From CAYNJG01 sp965216885 (lineage in GTDB: Bacteria; Planctomycetota; Planctomycetia; Pirellulales; Pirellulaceae), in NCBI GenBank assembly GCA_965216885.1, contig OZ244208.1, positions 434,001 to 498,000 of the forward strand: a stretch of DNA of 64,000 nt, given 5' to 3'. Below the pieces are notes generated by a model, which made no database searches, was not told the origin of the DNA, and saw only the letters and a program-made list of their open reading frames with translations. Both the position numbers and the translations under genes were made by a program. Positions 7,252 to 14,109 of the stretch are shown in pieces (the first letter of the stretch is position 1; the number at the start of each line of letters is the position of its first letter).

Positions 7252-7833
7252 ATGCATGGTACGCCTCGCTTAATATGTCTCCTGGCGATGTTGTTTGTCT
7301 CGGCGTTTCTTCACCATGCGGAAGCTCAGGTGACCATGCGGGTCGACCCTTCCGAGGTGCGGTTCTGGAATTGGTGGCCGGATGGAGGTGTTGTGGCAGC
7401 TATCCGTGATGCAGATGCATTTGAGTGTACTGTGTTCACGGATGCTACTTTCGAGGTGGTTTGCGACGACGATGACGCAGACGGAGTACTGTTTCATGGC
7501 GGTCGAGGAGACTTTGACGGCGATACCTTCGACCCAGGGCTTTCGGCCGAGCTAGTTGGATTTTCACCAATTAGGAGAAACATAGAAATTGGCCGATTTT
7601 CGCTCGCTGAACAACGAGTATCCACTGCCAGTGGCGCCGACGGACCGCATACCGGCTACGCGGTCATCTATGACTCAATGGATATCACTATATCTTCTGC
7701 AGAGTCTGTCCCGGAGCCGACGAGTGAGTGGCTGTTGGTGTCATCCATAGCGGGGCTGGGCGCATTTCGTCGGCAGAAGTTCGTCTCGAGGACTAAGGGC
7801 ACTTCTTCGCAGTCCCATCCAAAACGACGTTGA
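7252..7833 (+). CDS. PEP-CTERM sorting domain protein (secreted), 193 aa
   Basis: The ATG at 7252 begins MHGTPRLICLLAMLFVSAFLHHAEAQ, a signal peptide with an AEAQ cleavage region. The mature part is rich in Asp (CDDDDADGV near residue 72) and beta-prone. The C-terminus carries SVPEPTSEWLLVSSIAGLGAFRRQKF, a PEP-CTERM signal with a short hydrophobic segment and basic cluster, followed by a basic Ser/Lys tail. Function of the mature domain is unknown. It is the middle one of three adjacent PEP-CTERM genes, each with its own spacing and no overlap, so they are probably separately transcribed. Confidence 0.75.
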   Translation: MHGTPRLICLLAMLFVSAFLHHAEAQVTMRVDPSEVRFWNWWPDGGVVAAIRDADAFECTVFTDATFEVVCDDDDADGVLFHGGRGDFDGDTFDPGLSAELVGFSPIRRNIEIGRFSLAEQRVSTASGADGPHTGYAVIYDSMDITISSAESVPEPTSEWLLVSSIAGLGAFRRQKFVSRTKGTSSQSHPKRR

Positions 7834-8054
7834 ATAGGTGTCCGACGTCTGTCTGCAAGATCACGTCGCGCGCGATTCATTTTGTTCAGCAGACTACTTA
7901 GTGTAAGTTTGGCTGTGTACTGAAATCGCCAAACGGAAAGCCAACGCAAGCACTCAATAACTTGTCGAAGACATCGTCCAGCCTTTGTTGGACTGAACGC
8001 TTCGACGAGCTACTGAGTGCTTTTTTTGTTGCTACACACCAAGGAGAACGGATT

Positions 8055-8564
8055 ATTAAGACGATCGCAACTGCGCTGTTGATTGCCGCCTTCACGGCCC
8101 AATTGGCACAAGCCCAACCGGTAACTAGCTCGATCATAGACGGCAAAGTCGCGGTGAATGTTGAGGGCACCGTCGCAATGAGCGGCTTGAACTTGAAATC
8201 AGCCGGTGGTTATTTCGTGCCCATCCCGCCGGGAACGACGGATGCGTCAGCTACTCCATTCACGTTCCTTCTTGCCAACAATGCTAACAACGTTTCATAC
8301 GCGGCGATCCCCGGGGTGAACGTTGACATCACGGGTTTGCTCATAACTGACATCGGATACACCCGCGACAACTCAATTGCACGTACAGACATGGCTTCGT
8401 CGGCATATTTATCGGCCCCGTTTGGCGGGGTTAGCTTCCCAACTGGCGTGGTCCTTCCAGAGCCATCTTCGGGAATCCTCGGCGCCACGGTGTGCGTGTG
8501 CCTTCTTGGCTTTCGCCGGCGCCGTAGCAGCATGGGCTTCAGTCGCGGTATGAAGTGCGTGTAG
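8055..8564 (+). CDS. PEP-CTERM sorting domain protein with probable ATT start, 169 aa
   Basis: A perfect ribosome-binding site AAGGAG (8041-8046) is followed eight bases later by ATT AAG ACG (8055), and from there the frame reads IKTIATALLIAAFTAQLAQAQ, a textbook signal peptide that would normally begin MKT. The only in-frame ATG/GTG/TTG upstream is a TTG at 7962 with no ribosome-binding site and a non-signal-like sequence. Translation from ATT (rare but known for infC) or a recent start-codon mutation is inferred. The C-terminus has LPEPSSGILGATVCVCLLGFRRRR, a PEP-CTERM signal. The mature domain is a small beta-rich protein of unknown role. The end of the gene is followed by repeat copy B. 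Confidence 0.65.
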   Translation: MKTIATALLIAAFTAQLAQAQPVTSSIIDGKVAVNVEGTVAMSGLNLKSAGGYFVPIPPGTTDASATPFTFLLANNANNVSYAAIPGVNVDITGLLITDIGYTRDNSIARTDMASSAYLSAPFGGVSFPTGVVLPEPSSGILGATVCVCLLGFRRRRSSMGFSRGMKCV

Positions 8565-8568
8565 CATG

Positions 8569-8666
8569 TCGTGGGCTTTCGTAGAGCTTTCGGACGATGC
8601 GTTCCCGCGAGTCTGTCGGTATTGGGTTCTCGCTGTTCAGGCGTTGTGTCCGCGGGCCTCGTCTTT
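8569..8666. repeat. 98-bp interspersed repeat, copy B
   Basis: Second copy of the element at 6864-6961 (79/98 identical by hand alignment, no gaps). It starts four bases after the stop of the PEP-CTERM gene and ends 16 bases before the stop of the converging DUF983 gene. It has no T-tract at either end. Confidence 0.7.
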
Positions 8667-8681
8667 GCGTCTGTCGGACTA

Positions 8682-9290
8682 TTACGACGCCATTTGCCGC
8701 GGTTGTTCCGAAGCGAATTCGTTTTGTTCCCGCGAGTCCATGTCGTGACCAACGACCGCAGGAGCTGGCAGCAACAATACGTCGCCGTAGCAATTCGGAC
8801 ACTTGCCCCACTTTTTCGAGCGTGAAGCATTGACCTGAAAGCGACTGTGGCAGAGTGGGCAGATGCAATTGATGTCCCGATTCTCACTGCACGGCAGATC
8901 GGGCGTTTCGCGGCGTTGGGCGGACGTGGTGTCTACCGAGTCGCGCCGTCGCACGTGATAGTAGTGGTCTGTCGCCAGCCAGAGGCTTCGCGCGTAGCGG
9001 AAGAACCAGAGTGGAAACGCTACGCAAAAGATCATGGCCGCGCCCACGACCGGCATTGTTGGTAGTTTCGCGACGAAGATCAGTGGGATGGCGGCAGACA
9101 GGGTGATCAGCACGGTCGCTCCGTAGTTGAAATAGATCGCTCCCAGGAAGTAGCCAGTCTCGACCGCAAGGTCGGCGCCGCATGCAGAACACGACGGCTG
9201 CGTCGAAAGCCAACCGTCTGCGATATCGGCCTCGCCGCACTGCGGGCATTTGAGTCGAAGTGCGCGAGTAATTGCCGTGCTGAATTTCAT
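8682..9290 (-). CDS. DUF983 membrane protein with two zinc ribbons
   Basis: The ATG at 9290 overlaps the stop of the upstream sulfite-reductase gene (ATGA) and has AAGGAAG ahead of it. The 202-residue protein begins with a zinc ribbon (C15PQC18 ... C34SAC37), then two transmembrane segments (about 48-75 and 78-105), which is the DUF983 layout. It is longer than the usual ~130-residue family member because a second zinc ribbon (C144PLC147 ... C164PNC167) follows the membrane part. DUF983 proteins have no established function. Coupling to a siroheme reductase suggests a role linked to that enzyme or its cofactor supply, which is inference. Confidence 0.8.
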   Translation of the reverse strand: MKFSTAITRALRLKCPQCGEADIADGWLSTQPSCSACGADLAVETGYFLGAIYFNYGATVLITLSAAIPLIFVAKLPTMPVVGAAMIFCVAFPLWFFRYARSLWLATDHYYHVRRRDSVDTTSAQRRETPDLPCSENRDINCICPLCHSRFQVNASRSKKWGKCPNCYGDVLLLPAPAVVGHDMDSREQNEFASEQPRQMAS

Positions 9291-11020
9291 AATGTCTTCC
9301 TTCCGTTGTGCATGGAATCTGTAGGTTTGAAAGCGGATGGCTCGGGCGACGCGAGGTCGTTGCGGCCGACGCGATGACAGAAGTCGCCGAATGATTCGTC
9401 TGCGTGACGCTGGTGCGCGAACCGCTCGATGACACGTTCCAGTTCGATCGCAATTTGGTCCGCCGGCGTGTCGTCGCGGTAAATAAAGCCCAGCCGTGTA
9501 CCGAATCGCGATCCACCCAGGAAAAGTGTGTAGGTGCCCTTCGCCTTGCCGACGATGCCCACCTCGGCCACGTAGGGTCGCGTGCAGCCATTGGGGCAGC
9601 CCGTGAGCCGCACGGACAGCCGTTCTTCGTGTACTCCGTGACGACGCAGGGCGGCTTCCAGTTGATCCAGTAAATCGGGAAGCATTCGTTCGGACTCCGT
9701 GATCGCCAGACCGCATGTGGGTAGCGCCGGGCATGCCATCGCCTCGCGTCGAACCGCCACTCGCGGCGGCGTGACATCAACACCAAAGTCCGCGAACATC
9801 GCGTCCACATCGGCGCGCTGGTCTTCGGCGATTCCCGTCAGCAGCAAGTTTTGGTGCGGTGTCACGATGGTGTGCAGATTCCAGCGTTTCGTGACTTCGC
9901 GAACCGCGGTCTTCAGCTGTATTGCTTCGGTGTCCTGCAGTCTCCCATTGGGAATGAGCAGTCCGAGGCTGAGTTCGCTGGAAGCGTGCTCCTGCCAGCC
10001 GAGGTGATCGCGGGCTCCGGCGATTTGCATTTCAACGGGCGCTCTGAGTCCTCCGCCAAACCGTCGATTGACGTGTTCGTTGAAACGTTCGAAACCCCAA
10101 TCAGCAATCAGGTAGCGGAGTCTTGAGAGCTTGCGGTCCTCGCGATTACCAAAGTCCCGGTGGATGGAGATAACTGCGTTGGCCAACAGCAACACTTCAT
10201 TCGGCTCGACGAAAGCGAGTGGTTGCGCAACCGCCGCGAACGTGTCGCTGCGAGCGGGTGTAACGCCCATGCCGCCGCCGACGTAGGCATTGAAGCCCAG
10301 CAGCCGCTTGCGTTGCACGACGGCAACGAAACCCAGATCGTGCGTCAGTACGTCGATGCAATTGTCGTCGGGTGTGCAAAAGCCAATTTTGAATTTGCGT
10401 GGCAGGTAAGCTTCGCCATAGAACGGTTCATCGTGGCGCTGGCCCTCGACGACCTTCGTGTTACCTTCGTCATTGCGCAGCCACAATTCCCAATACGCTT
10501 GTGAGGCTGGCTTGAACGCAGCCGCAACAAGTCTTGCCAGATTGCGGGTTTGTTCGCGAACGGAATCTGTCGCCGGCGACGGGCAGCACATCACGTTTCG
10601 AAGTACGTCACCACACGCACCCCACGTTGTGGCTTTGGCCCGATTGATTTCCTGAATCACCGCGCGAAGGTTTTGCTTGGTGACTCCGTGAAGTTGCACT
10701 CCCTGGCGATCTGTGAGCCTCAGTGTCCCGTTGCCGAATCGGTCGCACAGGTCGAGCTCGCATAGCAGCTGCTCCGCCGACATCGCGCCACCTGGCAGTC
10801 GAGTGCGCACAAAGAATGAATACTCCTTTGCCCCGCCCTTCCGTTTGTCTCGGTCGTCCTGCTGATAGACACCGTGGAACTTCAGGTGCTGCGTTGTCTT
10901 CGAGGTGAACGACGGGGCGTCGTGGTGTACTTCGGAGGCAAGTTCTCCGCGCGCTCCGCGGCCGTTCGGCTTGATGGCTTCCACCGAGTTTCTTGTCTTG
11001 GAAATTGGTTGTGGTTTCAT
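9287..11020 (-). CDS. Sulfite/nitrite reductase hemoprotein (siroheme, 4Fe-4S)
   Basis: A 577-residue protein of the NirA/CysI/SiR fold. The N-terminal part has LKFHGVYQQDDRD and LRLTDRQGVQLHGV. The siroheme-[4Fe-4S] ligands are C430-PALPT-C436 and C475-PNG-C479, both motifs complete. It catalyses six-electron reduction of sulfite (or nitrite) using siroheme; the R/K-rich FHGVYQQDDRD pattern favours assimilatory sulfite reductase. ATG 11020 is chosen over the TTG at 11038 because a sigma-54 promoter at 11035-11048 would place the transcript start near 11023, which makes the mRNA almost leaderless. It is followed by the coupled DUF983 gene and faces a divergent sigma-54 activator. No CysJ, CysH or ferredoxin is nearby, so the electron donor is unknown. 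Confidence 0.88.
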   Translation of the reverse strand: MKPQPISKTRNSVEAIKPNGRGARGELASEVHHDAPSFTSKTTQHLKFHGVYQQDDRDKRKGGAKEYSFFVRTRLPGGAMSAEQLLCELDLCDRFGNGTLRLTDRQGVQLHGVTKQNLRAVIQEINRAKATTWGACGDVLRNVMCCPSPATDSVREQTRNLARLVAAAFKPASQAYWELWLRNDEGNTKVVEGQRHDEPFYGEAYLPRKFKIGFCTPDDNCIDVLTHDLGFVAVVQRKRLLGFNAYVGGGMGVTPARSDTFAAVAQPLAFVEPNEVLLLANAVISIHRDFGNREDRKLSRLRYLIADWGFERFNEHVNRRFGGGLRAPVEMQIAGARDHLGWQEHASSELSLGLLIPNGRLQDTEAIQLKTAVREVTKRWNLHTIVTPHQNLLLTGIAEDQRADVDAMFADFGVDVTPPRVAVRREAMACPALPTCGLAITESERMLPDLLDQLEAALRRHGVHEERLSVRLTGCPNGCTRPYVAEVGIVGKAKGTYTLFLGGSRFGTRLGFIYRDDTPADQIAIELERVIERFAHQRHADESFGDFCHRVGRNDLASPEPSAFKPTDSMHNGRKTL

Positions 11021-11034
11021 GGCATCGCGGTAAG

Positions 11035-11048
11035 GCAATGAGCGTGCC
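11035..11048 (-). promoter_or_regulatory. Sigma-54 (-24/-12) promoter of the sulfite reductase operon
   Basis: Read on the minus strand the bases are GGCACG-CTCA-TTGC, which matches the sigma-54 consensus GGCACG-N4-TTGC exactly, with GG and GC separated by the required ten bases. It is 15 bases upstream of the reductase ATG. The divergent gene at 11170 encodes a sigma-54-dependent activator. Confidence 0.75.
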
Positions 11049-11120
11049 GTGATGTTATTGTTTCCTGTAAGTGGTTTCGCAGTAATGCGTTACGGTGATT
11101 GGTTTGTGTTCGCTATGTCC

Positions 11121-11132
11121 ATGAAATATCAT
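11121..11132. promoter_or_regulatory. Palindromic 12-mer, candidate activator site 1
   Basis: ATGAAATATCAT has perfect ATGA/TCAT arms and is 10/12 symmetric. An identical copy is at 11160-11171. Relative to the inferred start near 11023 it lies at about -98 to -109, a usual distance for sigma-54 enhancer sites. Confidence 0.6.
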
Positions 11133-11159
11133 TGGTTACATTGGAAATCGTTGTTTGCA

Positions 11160-11171
11160 ATGAAATATCAT
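11160..11171. promoter_or_regulatory. Palindromic 12-mer, candidate activator site 2 (overlaps regulator start)
   Basis: Exact second copy of ATGAAATATCAT, 39 bases from the first. It lies at about -137 to -148 from the reductase promoter and overlaps the first possible ATG (11170) of the regulator gene, so binding could activate the reductase and also repress the regulator's own expression. Confidence 0.55.
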
Positions 11172-12780
11172 GGTTCTGGCGATGCCCAAGACGCTCGAAG
11201 ATGTCCGCGATACGCTGCTCGAGATGGCCGGTGAACGTGATATCGCATCGCTCCTGCAACTCACCGTCAAACAGCTGTGCGAGCGACGCGATGTGGCGCT
11301 TGTTCGAATCTGGATTTCCGCCGAGGGAGATATCTGTGATGCGTGTCCACTGAGCGACGTCTGCCCCGATCAGTCTTCCTGCCTTCACCTCGCCGCCAGT
11401 GAAGGTCGACCTCTTGAACGCGATGCCGACTGGAGCGGGATCGACGGGGACTTCCGTCGCATTCCGTTTGGCGTGCGCAAGGTCGGGCACGTCGCAAAGA
11501 CCAGGCAGCCCGTGGAGATCCGGGATGTCAGTGAGGGATCACCATGGATTGCCGACCCCGAGTGGGCGCGTCGTGAATCGATTCGAGGCTTCATTGGCCA
11601 GCCGCTCGTGCATCGCGATGAGTTGATCGGAGTACTTGGCATCTTCCTGCGAGTGCCGGTTGTCGAGAATGCCCTGCTGTCTCTGCGGATGGTCGTCGAT
11701 CATCTCGCGTCGGCGATCGTCAACGCGCGGGCGTTCGAGGAAATCAATTCGCTCAAGTCACGACTGGCGTCGGAGAATGCGTACCTTCGGGAGGAGCTGA
11801 AGGCAACTCGCCCGGATGATGGTATCGTCGGCACGAGCGCCGCGATGACGGCGACATTGGAAAAGACGGCGCTGGTTGCAGCCACGGACACGACCGTACT
11901 GATCACGGGCGAATCCGGGACTGGCAAGGAATTGATTGCTCGTGCGATCCATGAACAGAGTGAGTTCCGGGAAGGGCCCTTGATTCGAGTTAACTGCGCC
12001 TCGATTCCTCGAGAGTTGTTCGAAAGCGAATTCTTCGGGCACATCCGTGGCTCCTTCACGGGAGCGGTTCAGGATCGCGTCGGTCGATTCGAACTGGCGA
12101 ACGGCGGAACGTTGTTCCTCGATGAGATCGGCGAAATTCCGATGGAGATGCAGAGCAAGCTCCTGCGTGTGTTGCAGGAGAAAACGTTCGAGCGGATTGG
12201 CGACACGAAGACGCGGAAAGCCACGTGTCGCGTCATCGCGGCGACCAACAAGGACCTCAAGGCTGGTGTTGCCGAGCGAACGTTTCGCGAAGATCTCTTT
12301 TATCGGCTGAGCGTATTTCCGATTGATGTTCCGCCACTTCGCGAGCGCCGTCAGGACATTCCGCTGCTGACCCAGCACTTTCTGGAACTTCATTGCCGTC
12401 GCTTCGGCGTAAAGATGCCTCGGCTACGCAAGCGAGATTTTGAGTGCCTGCTGCGGTATGCGTGGCCAGGAAATGTCCGCGAGCTTCAGAATGTTGTGGA
12501 GCAAGCGGCGCTGCGCCTTCGCACCGGGCCGCTCGACTTTCAGCTACCGCAGGGCGAAACGACCAGTCCGTCCCTGCCAGGTGAGGCGGACGATTTGACT
12601 TCGACGAAGTGGCTCACCTACGCGCAGCTCAAGGAGTTTGAGCGAAAAAATCTGCTAACCGTCCTGGAGCAGAGCAACTGGAAAGTCTATGGCCCACGCG
12701 GCGCCGCCGAGCGACTGGGCATTCATCCGGCGACGCTGACATCGAAGTTGAAATCGATGGGAATTGTTCGCCCCGGGTAG
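11170..12780 (+). CDS. Sigma-54-dependent transcriptional activator with cysteine-bearing GAF domain
   Basis: 536 residues if the ATG at 11170 is used; the ATG at 11182 (MPKTLEDV) is equally possible and avoids overlap with the palindrome. The N-terminus is a GAF sensor (about 20-195) carrying four cysteines, C56xxC59, C65 and C71, that could hold a metal or Fe-S cluster. A short linker helix leads to the AAA+ domain: Walker A GESGTGKE (247-254), the sigma-54 contact loop as GSFTGA (294-299, Ser in place of the usual Ala), and Walker B TLFLDEIG. A Fis-type HTH ends the protein (AAERLGIHPATLTSKLKSMG). It has the NorR-like GAF/AAA/HTH architecture. Divergent position and the adjacent promoter make the sulfite reductase operon its likely target. 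Confidence 0.9.
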   Translation: MVLAMPKTLEDVRDTLLEMAGERDIASLLQLTVKQLCERRDVALVRIWISAEGDICDACPLSDVCPDQSSCLHLAASEGRPLERDADWSGIDGDFRRIPFGVRKVGHVAKTRQPVEIRDVSEGSPWIADPEWARRESIRGFIGQPLVHRDELIGVLGIFLRVPVVENALLSLRMVVDHLASAIVNARAFEEINSLKSRLASENAYLREELKATRPDDGIVGTSAAMTATLEKTALVAATDTTVLITGESGTGKELIARAIHEQSEFREGPLIRVNCASIPRELFESEFFGHIRGSFTGAVQDRVGRFELANGGTLFLDEIGEIPMEMQSKLLRVLQEKTFERIGDTKTRKATCRVIAATNKDLKAGVAERTFREDLFYRLSVFPIDVPPLRERRQDIPLLTQHFLELHCRRFGVKMPRLRKRDFECLLRYAWPGNVRELQNVVEQAALRLRTGPLDFQLPQGETTSPSLPGEADDLTSTKWLTYAQLKEFERKNLLTVLEQSNWKVYGPRGAAERLGIHPATLTSKLKSMGIVRPG

Positions 12781-13053
12781 GCGAATGTCGGGAGTTTCAG
12801 TCTGGCGCTTACCCTTGCAGACGAATTTGCCAGCGTCGACAGCGGTGATTCGACTTTTCGAGAAAAATCGTGGTGATTTGGTGTCAGGAATTCCTGCCAC
12901 GTTCGTTAAGTCGATATGGCTTTGAGCCAGCAGGCGAGCCTGTTTCAAAATGACAGTGCCGGCGTGAGCGAGACTGCAGCAAAATTGCCTTGCGGTAGGT
13001 GGGGCAGGTCGCGAAACTGGTTCTGGTCACCACGTTTGTTTTAGGGAAAGAAC

Positions 13054-13863
13054 ATGCCCAGATCCGTGTTGATACTAATAGTTGTTGCGAGTCTCCCCTG
13101 TTCGTCGCATGCGATTGTCGAATCGGTTAGTTTTCGGTCTACGCTGCAGTCGGTGCGTGATACGGAACCCGCGAGCAGGTGCTACGCGTTAACGCGGCAT
13201 CATGGTTTCGACTCGCGGCCAGTAAAGACGGAATTGGACGACTGCGGATTTCTGGTGACGTCGCAATACCATCGGGCCGAGAGCGGCAATTTTCGTTTGT
13301 ACGACGAACTCGGAACGCGCTACGGTGTGACCGGTGCGCTTTTCAGTCGGCGACTGCCGATGCCACTTGGCTTTACGGAGCGTCCCAGACATGGCATGGG
13401 GATCGTCAGCACCTTTTCAATGATTCCCCTGGAAGGGGCTGCAGAGGGAGCGGTATCGATGGCGGTCGTCGAGCGATTGCCGGCGCCGAAGGTGGATTTC
13501 TCTCCGGTAATTCTTTCACTGGACGTGCGTGGGGAAGGTCTTGAGGATTTCAATACAGCCAGTGTGAACGTTTTTAACCACGACACCAACGAACTGTTGC
13601 TCTCGTGGGAAAACGATGGAACACCGCTGGAGATGAACAATGGACTCTGGTTTGCGCAGGAAATCGACTTTGATGAACACCTCGGCGATGCCATTCGATT
13701 CGAGTTCGAAGCGGATGGACGTACCGTGCAGGGCACGAGCCGTTTATCGGCGGCGGTCTTCATCAACATTCCCGAGCCACATGCGCTAGCCCTGGCATTG
13801 CCGCTGCTGTTGCCGTTGGGATTGTTGAGACGTAGGCGTTCGACCACTTTCATCGCGTCGTAG
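13054..13863 (+). CDS. PEP-CTERM sorting domain protein (secreted), 269 aa
   Basis: The ATG at 13054 follows GGGAAAG (13044-13050). The signal peptide MPRSVLILIVVASLPCSSHA is clear. The mature part contains a central ~200-residue beta-rich domain that I do not recognise. The C-terminus IPEPHALALALPLLLPLGLLRRRRS is a PEP-CTERM signal with an IPEP variant of the motif and a strong RRRR stop. It stands alone, 273 bases after the activator and 246 before the histidine kinase. Confidence 0.75.
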   Translation: MPRSVLILIVVASLPCSSHAIVESVSFRSTLQSVRDTEPASRCYALTRHHGFDSRPVKTELDDCGFLVTSQYHRAESGNFRLYDELGTRYGVTGALFSRRLPMPLGFTERPRHGMGIVSTFSMIPLEGAAEGAVSMAVVERLPAPKVDFSPVILSLDVRGEGLEDFNTASVNVFNHDTNELLLSWENDGTPLEMNNGLWFAQEIDFDEHLGDAIRFEFEADGRTVQGTSRLSAAVFINIPEPHALALALPLLLPLGLLRRRRSTTFIAS

Positions 13864-14109
13864 CCAGATTCCAGGTCTTCGGCCATAGGCAATGGCATTT
13901 CTGCTGATTGAAGTCGGGCGCCGGCGGTGTTAATCATCGTACAAATAGAGCAACAGCGCGGATCGGACTAAACGGCCAGGCTTATGCGAAAAGGTACATA
14001 AGTACATCTGTATATGGCGCGCGGACAACTGTTTGTGACGGATGAATAGTAGGACGACGCTCGGAAACCAGCCGCGCGAACCACGTACTTCCGCCGAAAC
14101 AGAAAACAA

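Noticed and set aside
11018..11038. TTG at 11038 as start of the sulfite reductase
   Set aside because: The TTG overlaps the -12 element of the sigma-54 promoter, so it would lie upstream of the transcript start. The ATG at 11020 is compatible with the promoter.
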